Assembly: GCF_009017415.1 (NCBI RefSeq)
Contig: NC_092403.1
Location: 744,001-808,000 of the forward strand
Reading direction: 5' to 3'
Length of the DNA: 64,000 bases
Source of the DNA: Aspergillus flavus
Taxonomy: Eukaryota; Ascomycota; Eurotiomycetes; Eurotiales; Aspergillaceae
Below are positions 1 to 10,026 of the stretch, in pieces. The notes beneath the pieces are model-generated. The model did not search any database. It had not been told where the DNA came from and was given only the letters and a program-made list of their open reading frames with translations. How positions within the stretch are numbered: position 1 is the stretch's first letter; each line of letters begins with the position of its first letter. A program made the translations under genes and the position numbers.

Positions 1-98
1 TAATTGGCGTTGTTGGTGGTGTTGGTATGGGTGGTGTCGGAGGTCGAGTCGTGATGGCCAGTGACAGCCTCCTTAACCTTGTGCAGCATGCCAGACAT
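1..98 (-). CDS. Small hydrophilic protein, N-terminal part only (runs off the left edge)
   Basis: Reading the minus strand from the ATG at 98 gives an open frame of 32 residues that begins MSGMLHKVKEAVTGHH and continues into a Thr/Asn/Asp/His-rich stretch until the window ends. The opening short amphipathic segment followed by a polar, repeat-like tail resembles small hydrophilic stress or conidium-abundant proteins of Eurotiales, but I cannot assign a family. A TATATAAG element lies about 130 bp upstream at 230-237, which supports a strongly expressed minus-strand gene. The length, stop codon and any introns lie outside the window. Function is unknown. Confidence 0.6.
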   Translation of the reverse strand, partial: MSGMLHKVKEAVTGHHDSTSDTTHTNTTNNAN

Positions 99-1980
99 TG
101 TGTGTGGTTTGTTTGATATTAGATGGCAGGATGGATGTTAGTTGTATTGTTGTAATGATGTAGTGTCAAGATGATTTTAGTTTGTTGGGTATCTCTGGTT
201 AAAGTCATTCAGGGTGGGTTGAGCAGTAGCTTATATACCTTCCATCCGCGTTCCTGAAGTCGGATTCTACACCCCGATGACGTAGCATAGTTGTGGCTTG
301 TCTGGGAACCATGAATAAGGTGAATATAGGGCATTGTTTAAAATGATACAAAATGATACTGAATTAGATCATACCCGCTGATCCCCACGTCTTTGATGTG
401 GGGCTGCTGTGGCGCTCGAGCTCCTCTGTGGCTGGTGGGCCGCCCTATGACGACATCCCATTTCTTACGGTTTCAGGCAAGGGAGCTTCATTTAACCCTA
501 ACAGGTTTTGGTCGTTCCATGGCTGAGGTCATTGTCCTTCGAGAACCTTGGTTCCGTACCCCTGACTCGGCGGAATTACGACACGCAGGATATGTCCAAT
601 CAGGCAACACTATTCTCGACTAGTGATCGATTTGGTAGGCTGTCCATATCCTCCTCTAGTCACCAGTACCGTGTATACCTTCGAGCTTCACCTTCTCTAG
701 AAAACGAAAGAGTGTTGTTCAACCAACAAGTCATGAACACGTTACACATAATCCGTCACGATTCGCATATTCCCTCAGACCTCTCAAGAACTATGACAGA
801 GGTGGCTCATTATCTCCATGGAAGCTGTCAAGGGCTATTATTAGTCTCTCAAACCACCCTTCTGAGCTTCATCTTGTCGTAATCCTGGTCAATCAATTGC
901 TGATCATGACCTCAACCCATTCACTACATATACCATCCTTATTGAAGCCATGATCGTCGCAGAACGGTCGAGGCTTTGGGCTTTGGCCGTCTATTTTGTG
1001 TAAGACTTGATTCCTTCAAGTTGTTTGCAAGAAGCTTGCGCACGTATCTGTACTTGGCATTCTTCGTTTCAAGGGCTAGAGTGTTCTTTTGAAAAGCCAC
1101 GGAATAGCTATGTTCCGGTACCTTTCCAGTGATGTGCAAGACCGTGAGATATGATGTCATATACCTGAAAGCTTTCTCAGCCCTAACGCCATACAAGGAT
1201 ATTATGGTGAAACCTCCACAATAACTAGACTGGAGACGAGTGCAGATGTATGGCGCGGTACTCGATTCGCCGATGCTAATCTGGTCCAGCTAATCACCTC
1301 CACTCTCATATTTGCCTGTTCTAGACAGTCGAATATACCCAGGCTTGCTACCTACTATGTATAGAGCTTATCCTGTTTACAGCTAGTTGGTTGAGAATAT
1401 TCGTCGTGTGATCAATGTTTGGGTTTTGAAGACGATATAGGTGATCAATCCAACATGACTGCTATTTAATATCAGCTCCATGATAGGAATATCAGCTTCC
1501 ATGAATCTGTTCTATGAAACTCAAAATTTGGTTTAAGGCCACGCCGATGGAGACGGCTCATTCAATTATATCCCCAATTGTATGGGAATTTGATCAACGC
1601 TCCGTTTTTCCAACGAGTTCGATGTGTACATCCGGACGAGAGCTGCACCCCAGAGACTGCACCGTAGCGGTGGCACGCGTCTGGAGATTTCCGTTCTCCA
1701 TGAGTCCCCCTTAGGACACCTGCGTAGAGATATAGGGAAAAATAGACAGATTGGGTAGAAGAGCGCAATCAATTAAGCGGTGAATTGAGGGATGATTACC
1801 TGCCTGTCAGTACTACTTTTATAGGTGTAGTCTTGGCCATCGATCATAGTTTAGATCACAGGGAGGACCATTGATTGTCCCTTGTTGGTAGTGCTTGTCA
1901 CATCGTGTTTTTCGCGCGTCAGGCTAAAGTAGTTATTTTGTATTATATAGCATAATTTTTGGCTGCCCACCATCGCTTAA
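99..1980. other. Intergenic stretch, no supported gene
   Basis: Contains the promoter of the left-edge gene (TATA at 230-237). Short open frames at 508-882 (+) and 939-1196 (-) show no recognisable domain, signal peptide or splice-extended model. I see nothing else I can support here. Confidence 0.4.
230..237 (-). promoter_or_regulatory. TATA box of the left-edge gene
   Basis: The minus strand reads TATATAAG about 130 bp upstream of the ATG at 98. Position and sequence fit a TATA element. Confidence 0.4.
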
Positions 1981-2071
1981 CCCCTGATGGTCTAGTTGGA
2001 TATGGCGCTCGGCTGTAATAGAAAATATCTTTGTAACCGAGAGGTCCCCGGATCGATCCCGGGTCGGGGGA
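1981..2071 (+). tRNA. tRNA-Tyr (anticodon GTA) with a 17-nt intron
   Basis: A full cloverleaf can be drawn. The acceptor stem CCCCTGA pairs with TCGGGGG, with A73 as discriminator. The anticodon stem is CTCGG/CCGAG and the T stem CCCGG/CCGGG. The anticodon GTA is at 2015-2017, and an intron of 17 nt (2019-2035) sits after position 37, the canonical place. The C1-G72 pair and A73 are known eukaryotic tyrosine identity elements, which supports the call over the Arg-like look of the D arm. The D stem has only three pairs, and the T loop starts with A instead of T at position 54. A run of seven T follows at 2080-2086. Mature length is 74 nt. Confidence 0.88.
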
Positions 2072-2079
2072 ACGCGATC

Positions 2080-2086
2080 TTTTTTT
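2080..2086 (+). terminator. RNA polymerase III terminator of tRNA-Tyr
   Basis: Seven T residues start nine bases after the discriminator base of the tRNA, the usual pol III stop signal. Confidence 0.75.
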
Positions 2087-2849
2087 GGCTTCGAAACCAG
2101 TCATTAATCAGAGGATTTAGTGTCTAGTACTGATACCAAGTGAAGAATGTCTTCATTAGTAGTTTACTATCAGTATATCTTAATCTAACTATTTTATAAT
2201 ATTGGCAACAAGTTACCTACTTATATACCGTCACCCGAAGCGCTGGAATCATCAAATACCAGCTCTGTCCTCTTCTAAAGTACTATTCCGGGTAGGACGT
2301 CGTATTGACCCACGTCTAGCCTTTGGTCCAAGCAGAGACACTTTTCGATCACCCAATCAGCTTCACAGATATTGCTGGATAGAGTTGACAAACGTTTACT
2401 GTACCATAATGAAGCCCTGTGCGAGAACAATCTAGGCGAGGAATTGGGTTCAGCCGGGCAGTGACTTGGCAGAAAGCGGGCACCCAATCGGGTATGAATC
2501 GACAGGATCTCGTCAAATTGGCCGAAATGATATTGCAGGAAGTCAGAGTATTCTATGTACAGTACATACTATGTAGTCTTCGGAACAGGTGCGGGGCAGG
2601 GATCACGCAAGAACCGGCAACAGTGCCATCATCCATCACGAATATAAAGATGCTGTACACCCGAGCCACATCAACTTCCTTTTCTCTCAAACAACGGCTA
2701 TCACACGGACAACCCTTTGACTGAATTCAGTATCAGGATATTGAGTTTAGATATTTCTTCAGTGCAGCGTCTTTACCAAAGGTTAATGTACCCATCCTTG
2801 AACGTAATGGAACGACGCGAAGCTGATCATTGTGCTCTCAGCACGCATC
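2087..2849. other. Intergenic stretch upstream of the arylsulfotransferase-like gene
   Basis: No convincing gene. It holds a TATAAAG element at 2643-2649, about 200 bp before the ATG at 2850, which may be the core promoter. Open frames at 2202-2435 and 2419-2724 have no recognisable content. Confidence 0.35.
2643..2649 (+). promoter_or_regulatory. Possible TATA box of the arylsulfotransferase-like gene
   Basis: TATAAAG about 200 bp upstream of the chosen ATG. The distance is long but acceptable with a 5' leader. Confidence 0.25.
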
Positions 2850-4611
2850 ATGCGCTCGCTCTGGCTTACTGCGTTGCTGCCCCTTGCGGCGGCGGACTGG
2901 CAATTCAGATCGCGTCCTGATCTGGCGCCTCCCAGACTGAACATCACTATTCCGGCAGCGCCAGATGTCGAAAAGGGATATCTCTTTGTTGCTCCCTTTG
3001 CAGGCTTTTCAGATGACGCCGGGGAAATGCATGGTCCTCGTCAGGCAGCTCCCTACATCTTCCGCGATGATGGAGAATTAGTCTGGTCGGGCTACGGCTA
3101 TTACTCCATCTGGGCAACGAACTTCCAGAAGGCACGCTGGAAGGGCAAGGACATTCTCTTCAGCTTTGAGGGAGACCACAATGCGGGCTATGGTCATGGT
3201 CATGGTCATACTACTATCTTGGACCAGCATTACGAGACCATTCGTGAGCTGCGCGCGGGGAACCACAAGTTGACCGATAAACATGAATTCCATATCATCA
3301 ATGAGGAAACCGCTCTCATTCAAATTTATCAGCCCATCCCCAAGGATCTTACTCGATGGGGAGCAAGCCCCGAGCAACAGTGGATTGTCAATGCTATCTT
3401 TCAAGGTAACCATCAGTATCCCATGCCTGTTGCGCGTATAACTAAACCCGGCATAGAGCTCGATATAGAAACTGGAGAGCTCCTCTTTGAGTGGTCTAGT
3501 TTGGACCATGTTCTCCCTGACGGTGAGTGGTGCCTCAGCCTTTTGAGCAGCAACAAATGACTAAACTACTGCTACAGAGGCCATCTTACCCATTAACCCG
3601 GGCCAAGCCGGCTCCGGTTACAACTCGTCGGATGCGTGGGATTACTTCCACATCAACTCCGTCGACAAAGATTCCGAGGGTAACTATCTCATCTCGGCTC
3701 GCGATGCCTGCGCAGTCCACAAGATCAACGGCTCCACCGGCGAGATTATCTGGCGCCTGGGTGGTGTCAAGTCCGACTTCGATCTTGGGCCCAACGTCAA
3801 GTTCTGCTTCCAGCATCACGCGCGCTTTGTCTCTAGGGACGGTGATAAAGAAGTTATCTCGCTCTATGACAACTCTGCTCATGGAACTGAGAACGGCCGT
3901 GGCAGTGAAGTCCACACCCATCCCTTCTCCCAGGGCAAAATCATCGAGGTCAATACGGCTACTTGGAAGGCCTCCATTGTCCAAGCTTTCCAGCCTCCCG
4001 ATGGTCTCCTATCAAAATCTCAGGGGAGCACCCAGCTCCTCCCCAACGGGAATGTGCTCGTCAATTGGGGCTCTGAAGGTGCCCTAACCGAATTTCGTCC
4101 CGACGGTACCCCTATCTTCCATACATACATGGACTCTGGTTTCTTGGGTTTGGGTGTCGAGAACTACCGTGGCTTCCGGTATAACTGGACCGGTCTTCCC
4201 AATGAGACGCCGGCCATTGTTTCTCTCGAGAACGATCAGGGCACTACTGTATACGTCTCTTGGAACGGAGATACCGAAACCAAGGTCTGGCGCTTTTACC
4301 AAGTTACGGATGAGTATGGCTCGCGGCAGTACCTTGGCGAGACCAAACGTACTGGTTTCGAGACTGCCTTTTCCCTTAAATCCGGCAATGTTCATACGGT
4401 GTCTGCTGAAGCTATCGGTGCTAATGGCCGTGTCTTGACTTCGACCGGTATCGTAAAGACACAGGTTGAGATCTTACCTCCACCCAAAGGAGTGGAAGCC
4501 TCGTCATCCGTTTCGCTTCAAGACAAGATGCAGCCCCAGATTTACTTGGGCCAGAAGAGCCGCTGGGAGGAGCACATGATCCTAAAGGTCGATCGTTTCC
4601 ATCTGGATTAA
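2850..4611 (+). CDS. Secreted arylsulfotransferase (ASST)-like protein
   Basis: Spliced model 2850-3405, 3457-3522, 3578-4611 gives 551 residues with phases that close exactly. The introns are 51 bp (GTAACC..CATAG) and 55 bp (GTGAGT..TACAG); the first is a multiple of three and would otherwise be read through. Residues 1-16 form a signal peptide (MRSLWLTALLPLAAA), so the protein should be secreted. The body matches the fungal Arylsulfotran_2 family, a predicted beta-propeller. After splicing it shows the family-typical block FQELDIETGELLFEWSSLDH, then INPGQAGSGYNSSDAWDYFH, HHAR and STQLLPNGNVLVNWG. The ATG at 2850 is chosen because the open frame further upstream begins only with GTG. Some bacterial relatives transfer sulfate between phenols; for the fungal family the substrate is not established. 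Confidence 0.88.
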
Positions 4612-5074
4612 AGTCGTCCCTCCACAACGTTCCCTTAAGTTACTTTTCGGAACATGATTCTCCATCGGCCATATATCATAGCTCTTGCTGTCTGACAAAA
4701 GCATATTCGTGCTTCCAGTACCTAGTCGCTATTCCATAGGTATGCAAAACATCTTTTGCTATGTACCAGATCATCTCCAATGTAGAATCAGTAATGGGGT
4801 ATTTGACAGACCCTGTAGAAAATTCTATTCCAAGTACGCTCTGAGAATCAACCGTATCCCCACGTAGAGTAGAGCCCTCTACTTAAGCCCTACTTAATAA
4901 TCAGGTCAAACTACTCAGCACATATTCAGATCTATGATTCAACTGAAAACAGTAGAGATGAGCCCTCCCCATGCGCTAAAACAGACAGGAAAAGAAAAGA
5001 AAGCAATTGTTTCAGGCTAGAAAGACCCCAGTGTATCATTGCATATTAGCCATCACGAAACTAAGGATGATAAA
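4612..5074. other. Intergenic stretch between convergent genes
   Basis: Region between two convergent genes, so mainly 3' untranslated sequence. I see no gene or clear element. Confidence 0.4.
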
Positions 5075-5959
5075 CTATCGCGAATCATCCGAGAACCGGC
5101 TCACTTCCTCACGTCGATTCCTGGGTTGCTCGCGAAGGTCCTCATCGAAAGCAAACATTCCACCGTGGCCATTATCTCCCATAGCCCGACGATCCCGGTC
5201 CCCCAAGCTGCTCTCCTCTCCGTCCGACACTTCGACCCACTCCGCTGCCTGAGAGTGTAACAACTTGCAATCCGAGAACACCTCCCACGAGCTATTCTTC
5301 TCCAATCGTCCAGACTCGAGAGTTTTCGTCCTAAAAGGCTTAAAGACAAGCTTCAAAACACGCATAGCACAGATCAGTTCTCCCTGAGCCGGATAACTAT
5401 CTTCACTATCCATGCAGCTACTGGTAGAATTTCCTTCTAGCGTCGCAAGGCCCTCTACCAAGTACACGTCCGATTTTTCATCAATCTGTTGTTGCAGCCA
5501 TTTCTTGACGCCCTTGTTTGTGCTGAGGTTACGGAATAGCTCCCTCGGGTTTTTGAGTGTATATAGCTTTCCACCTCTGGGACGCATATCGTCGCTATCT
5601 GCACAGCCGCGGCCGGGTGTTTTGAATAAACGGGTGAATGAAGTGGATAGTCCTGTGTCTTTCGTGGGTTGAGTAGCCGCGCACATGTCGGGTACAGACC
5701 TGACTGCGAAGTCCTCGATCTGCCCCAGAGGCCAGGGGCATCCATAGGCACCTTTTACGGGTTCGTTGATGTTGGTGATCAGGCTGCCTACAGTGACCTC
5801 TTCACTTGAGAGGAAAGGGCGCCTCGATATGCGTTTGCTTGGCATGTTGAGGTTGAGATGCGATTGTTTTCGACCAAGAATAGGTATCAGAACTTTTGCT
5901 CGATGTGAAGGTGACTTGTTTGTTGAACTTGTTCGCTTCACGTCTTTTGGTTTGTGCAT
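5075..5959 (-). CDS. Unrecognised 294-residue protein
   Basis: Single uninterrupted frame from ATG 5959 to TAG 5075. The first ~50 residues are basic and Ser-rich without a signal peptide; an internal Met near residue 39 (MPSKRISRRPF) is an alternative start. The middle has LSSEEVTVGSLITNINEP (about residues 51-68), LYTLKNPRELFRNL, and DVYLVEGLATLEG, a short hydrophobic strand-like block. The C-terminus is acidic and charged, with SDGEES and DEDLREQ. From memory, ascomycete hypothetical proteins with a GSL[IV]T block and a later YLVxG block exist, but I cannot name the family. No membrane segment is visible. It faces the arylsulfotransferase-like gene tail to tail, with no functional hint from neighbours. 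Confidence 0.65.
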   Translation of the reverse strand: MHKPKDVKRTSSTNKSPSHRAKVLIPILGRKQSHLNLNMPSKRISRRPFLSSEEVTVGSLITNINEPVKGAYGCPWPLGQIEDFAVRSVPDMCAATQPTKDTGLSTSFTRLFKTPGRGCADSDDMRPRGGKLYTLKNPRELFRNLSTNKGVKKWLQQQIDEKSDVYLVEGLATLEGNSTSSCMDSEDSYPAQGELICAMRVLKLVFKPFRTKTLESGRLEKNSSWEVFSDCKLLHSQAAEWVEVSDGEESSLGDRDRRAMGDNGHGGMFAFDEDLREQPRNRREEVSRFSDDSR

Positions 5960-6481
5960 GTTATAAACGTCTAATAGGATGGTCTAGTGAAGGGGCCTTT
6001 ATAAAGCCAGGCCCTTGCACAGAGACTCTCATACTACTACAGATCGATCCATGGAGGTGCCCTATCGGACAAAGGGCTGAAAGCAACACCACAAACTTGG
6101 TCCATCCGGTAACCGCCAAGACGAGTTCCACGAAGCTTTGTCTTTGTTCGTCTATTCCTGAGGTCATAATATAATACGGGACCATCAATAGCATTATTGG
6201 CCCACGGCCAAAGGGTATGGTCCACGGGTAATCTCATCCAGCTTTGATTGACTTTCTGGTATATTGATTTAAAGACTTAAAACATTGATCGGATTCGATT
6301 ACGCGTGTGTACCTAAATGGAATCTAATCGAGTCTGGCGCTGATTGCTTTTATATTTATTTTCCTTGTTTTTTATTTGTTCTTTTTTTTTTGGTTTTGTT
6401 CATGAGGGACCTAGACAAGCAAAAAGATGGTCTTATCGGCTATCTTATCCATCAGATGGCGGATGTAAAAATAGCAAAAAA
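5960..6481. other. Intergenic stretch before the tRNA group
   Basis: Holds the upstream region of the 294-residue protein gene and, at its right end, the A-rich terminator of the minus-strand tRNA-Ala. No gene seen. Confidence 0.4.
6476..6481 (-). terminator. Pol III terminator of tRNA-Ala(TGC)
   Basis: Six A on the plus strand (T6 on the coding strand) directly follow the tRNA 3' end; a second run lies at 6467-6471. Confidence 0.7.
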
Positions 6482-6553
6482 TGGACAAGCCGGTAATCGA
6501 AACCGGGACCTTCTGAATGCAAATCAGATGTTATACCACTAAACCACTCGCCC
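6482..6553 (-). tRNA. tRNA-Ala (anticodon TGC)
   Basis: On the minus strand the acceptor GGGCGAG pairs with CTTGTCC and contains the G3-U70 wobble pair, the alanine identity signal. The anticodon stem TCTGA/TCAGA encloses loop TTTGCAT with TGC in the anticodon position. The T arm reads CCGGT-TTCGATT-ACCGG, and the discriminator is A73. There is no intron; length is 72 nt. The D arm (GTTTAGTGG) matches fungal tRNA-Ala. Confidence 0.93.
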
Positions 6554-7277
6554 TTGGTGAAAGATTTACATTTCAATTTCGCTTATGAGCAGCGCGAAAT
6601 GGAATACACTTAATCGGAAAATTGAATGTTTGCTTCAGCGTCTCCCTGAAAATGTTAGAGATAGTTTATACATGTCTGTAAGCAGTTGAGGGCATATGGT
6701 GAAGTACAGTATTGTAAAATACTACTGGATCTAATCCTTTTTAATTCGGCATCAATGGCCTCGATGGGTTGTTTTAAAGCCAGATCAGCTACCATTCTCT
6801 CCATCACGAGTGAAAGTGAGATATGCTTGTATACTCCTCACCCTTGCATAGAGGAATGCAGGGACACTCGGACAATACTGTACCATAAGAAGCATGACTC
6901 CTATAGTTATTGTGGCAAGATATGAAGTGATTCGTACCAGGATCCAAGTCATATTACGTGTAGAGATAGAGGAATATTCCCACCCCATCTGGGATAACCT
7001 TTAAATGTATTGCCCGAACACCCTACATCTTGTTCTGAGGGATCAGTGGGTGTGAACCTGGGTTTACAGAGGGGATGTTTGCTTGGTGTCGAGGTTATGC
7101 AGATATTCAAAGCTTGGACGAGTTGTGTAGGCACAGATGGTTCACAGTGCGGTCTGCTTGTATACTGAGCCCGAGGACTATGTGTCAGAATCTCTCCACA
7201 GGGGACACCAGACCCACCTAGCAAAAAGAATCGCCCAATGATCATGGAGATGTTTAGGGAGAAAATAAAAAGAAAGC
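6554..7277. other. Spacer between tRNA-Ala and tRNA-Ile
   Basis: Nothing supported apart from the T-run terminator of the tRNA-Ile near the right end. Confidence 0.4.
7267..7271 (-). terminator. Pol III terminator of tRNA-Ile(AAT)
   Basis: Five T on the coding strand start a few bases beyond the tRNA 3' end. Confidence 0.55.
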
Positions 7278-7351
7278 TGGTCCCAGGGAGGCTCGAACTC
7301 TCGACTTCTGAGTTATTAGCTCAGCACTCTAACCAACTGAGTTATGGGACC
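7278..7351 (-). tRNA. tRNA-Ile (anticodon AAT)
   Basis: On the minus strand the acceptor GGTCCCA pairs with TGGGACC, with A73. The D stem ACTC/GAGT and anticodon stem CTGAG/CTCAG enclose loop CTAATAA with anticodon AAT. The T arm GAGAG-TTCGAGC-CTCCC has one A-C mismatch. There is no intron; length is 74 nt. An A run on the plus strand (7267-7271) provides the terminator. Confidence 0.9.
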
Positions 7352-7826
7352 ACTTGTTGATATATAGCTCTTTTAAATGCTTTACAGGGCAAGAGGTAAA
7401 AGTAGCTAATGTTGCGCACAATTGCCAGCCGGTACTTCGGGTCAAATCACTTGAGCTTCAAGCTAGTCAGTATTTCTGTACTGAGGGTCTTTACTTATAT
7501 ATTAGGGATAGGTCGGATTCCTTATTTCCAGTGCTTGTGTAAGTATGAGTGAGAATGTTGTATTTAGCTAGTAATTGCTGATGATGGGAGTTCATCCTTA
7601 TTGCGGCTTACGGTTATATATTTCTGACTCGAGCAAACTGTAACCCGCACAGGAGAAGCCCGATTTTCCACCCCATCAACAATACGACACTTCCGAGCCG
7701 ATCCAGGGATAAAGTCAATAGGATACATCATCCATTAGAAAGCTGCAAAAAAAAAGCCAAGCAAAATGGGTCGATACTATTTAAATAAAAAGAATTTACA
7801 TACACGAGTCGACATAAAAATATTCG
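7352..7826. other. Spacer between tRNA-Ile and tRNA-Ala(CGC)
   Basis: No gene seen. An A run at 7816-7820 is the terminator of the next tRNA. Confidence 0.4.
7816..7820 (-). terminator. Pol III terminator of tRNA-Ala(CGC)
   Basis: Five T on the coding strand, six bases after the discriminator base. Confidence 0.55.
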
Positions 7827-7898
7827 TGGACTCGCCGGTAATCGAAACCGGGACCTCTCCAATGCGAATGGAGCGTTATACCACTAAACCACAAGCCC
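7827..7898 (-). tRNA. tRNA-Ala (anticodon CGC)
   Basis: On the minus strand GGGCTTG pairs with CGAGTCC, including G3-U70, the alanine identity pair. The anticodon stem CTCCA/TGGAG encloses TTCGCAT with anticodon CGC. The T arm CCGGT-TTCGATT-ACCGG is identical to that of the tRNA-Ala(TGC) 1.3 kb away, so the two are paralogues. No intron. It ends only 62 bp from the stop codon of the Zn2Cys6 gene. Confidence 0.93.
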
Positions 7899-7959
7899 TT
7901 TTTATTGGTTCCATTCTCGGATAAGCCCTACACGACCCATGATAACCATTGCCATATCT

Positions 7960-9601
7960 TCACCCTCTGGTCCCCGACCGCGACAGCGACGCGACTATAC
8001 TCGCAACTGGCCAGCCGGTCTTGCTTCCCCATTTGCGTGTCTCCTCGATTAATTCGTGAACTCTCTGTGAGTCTCTCAGCCACGGACCACCTGTTATTGT
8101 CAGCAGTAGACCCAGCGGTTCTATGCGTAAGACCAACAGAAGGAAATGGGGCCAAACGAATTGACCCACACGGGCGCAGAATTGCTAAAAATCGCAAGAG
8201 CCGAGACCTGAACTGCGTGATGATTGAGCTTTTTCTCAAAGTTATTGATGAGTTGGATTTGTTGGAGCGTATTCATGCCAGTCTGCATCGGTTTAGCAAT
8301 GCTCAGGATTGCCAGGGCCGTGTGGTAATATTGCAGACTCGAGGCTGATATCGTCAGCTCACGTATCCCATACATAAGTGGGTATGAGGTGCTTATACCA
8401 TGCCATCCGCTGACTGTCCATAAGCAGGGAAAGTTACTTTGTCCATATAGCCCCGGAGTCCCAATAGGCTCGAACGAGGCGGGTAGAGAGGCACGCCAGG
8501 TATCGAGCTCATCGCCGAGTGAGTGCCACTCGTGCTGCTCTAAGGGCGAAGCGTCTTGATTGAGGCATCGGTTGATAACTTTTCCTAGCAGGTATGTAAT
8601 TCTGTTGGCAAGGTCATCTTCGCCCTCGACTGTTGGAGGCAGGTGTTCTTGAGAGAGCTCTATCATAAGACTCCGTTTCTCTATAAGCGCAACGGTAATA
8701 TCTTCTCGGAGGTAATTCCAGAAGCCGGCGCTGAGTAACCCGGCTTCAAGCCCAGCAGGCCGACTTGCTAACAAGGAATATGATCCTTGAAGATGATTCT
8801 GACAACTGACATTTTCTATGGCAAGTTAGCACACCACAAGCAAGATTAAGAGATACTCACGCGATATAATCTCATACGACCGAAGAAGACAAATAGCGGC
8901 CAGCGTCTCGCCAGTCCGGAATTCATCTGGATTTTCTGTGAGCTGCAGCAGTGCCTGAACACTCTCGAGGTGATACGACTCTGCCAAGTCCCAAAGGTCT
9001 TTCTTCAGGAAGCTCGAACTCTGACTCGCTGCGGCAAAGGCTAGGATGGCGCTGAGAAGGAGCGAGTTTCTCCGCGCACATGAAGGGACTATGTCACCGA
9101 AATGTCTCTTGACATCGTTGAGGTCATACCATCCGGCCAGATGTTCGATATAGTAACGAAATATTGTCGCAATATGGGGGTTCCGGAGTGCCGCTTCGGG
9201 ATCTTTCGTCGATACGTATTCGGCGGACCGCGGCCTGGTGGTTAAGCTCTGATCTGGGGTAGTGGGCGACCTGGACTGTTGCTCTCTTGGAGAACGGTTG
9301 CTCCACTGGCAATTTCGAGAAGCTTGTTGGCAGCGAAGACACACGGGTCGAAGTCCATCACCTGTTTTGAAGATTAATCTGTAGTTCTATTGGAGCTGAC
9401 TAGTTAGGCTCACATTTAATCTTTCTGGATCTGCATTCCTGACTATCTTGTGTTAATAGAAAGCTGTACCAGAACTATATTGAATACAGGTGGGTTCTAA
9501 GGTACCATCCTGGCAATAGAGGAATTGTGGCACTGCATTAGTGTGCTGGACAGCTTTTAGAATGGACTAGACTTACTGTTTGTTAGAAAAGGTCGGGGCA
9601 T
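7960..9601 (-). CDS. Zn2Cys6 fungal transcription factor, 460 residues, six exons
   Basis: Model (minus): 9577-9601, 9510-9532, 9414-9438, 8861-9361, 8138-8815, 7960-8090; phases close and give 460 residues. The N-terminal zinc cluster, CQECRSRKIKCDGLRPVCLR continuing to RCQQASRNC, spans three exons and has the CX2CX6CX6CX2CX6C spacing. The middle and C-terminus match the fungal-specific TF domain: LLRSYEIIS, AGFWNYLREDITVALI, then PISFCGPWLRDSQRV and KTGWPVASI near the end. It is therefore a nuclear DNA-binding regulator. Introns are 44-71 bp. The second has no GT donor: joining CQ to EC requires a GA-AG intron (9439-9509), so the gene either uses a rare site or is newly damaged. It is divergent from the PhyH gene, a likely target. 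Confidence 0.82.
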
Positions 9602-10026
9602 GATGGAGGAGCGAACTGGTTGGAGCTCGCATTATCCTCGCAGGAATGAAAGCCGTCGCTAAATGCGTCACCACTACATTATTCAGAAAGAGCCAATCGG
9701 ATTGCCTTGTTCAAGTGGACTTTACTATTGCCACAAAACTTTTATAGCCACTGCATTTTTTAGGTTGGTAATACACATAGTAAAGTAAGCCCACGCACTA
9801 CTGTCAATGTACACGGCACCCCGGACCCACTCAAAAACGAGATGCGAAGTGCGAAAGCCGAACCGTTGATCGTCGACAGCATGGCAGACAGGGCTATAAA
9901 AGATCCCCCAATCCTGAAAGATGCAACTAGAACATATTCCTCTGTACCTATCCACTCAGACATACAACACATTTAATACACCATATTCAATTGACGACAC
10001 ACCATAGTCCTCTAGGCTATACGAGC
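9602..10026. promoter_or_regulatory. Divergent promoter of the Zn2Cys6 and PhyH genes
   Basis: The 425 bp between the two start codons must serve both genes. A TATAAAAG at 9895-9902 points to the PhyH gene. I see no certain regulator binding site. Confidence 0.5.
9895..9902 (+). promoter_or_regulatory. TATA box of the PhyH dioxygenase gene
   Basis: TATAAAAG lies about 130 bp upstream of the ATG at 10027. Confidence 0.5.

Noticed and set aside
508..882. Plus-strand 124-codon frame near the left edge
   Set aside because: No recognisable content, and the minus-strand frame 939-1196 beside it is equally featureless.
2832..2849. Longer N-terminus of the arylsulfotransferase-like protein
   Set aside because: The extension begins with GTG, not ATG, and would hide the signal peptide.
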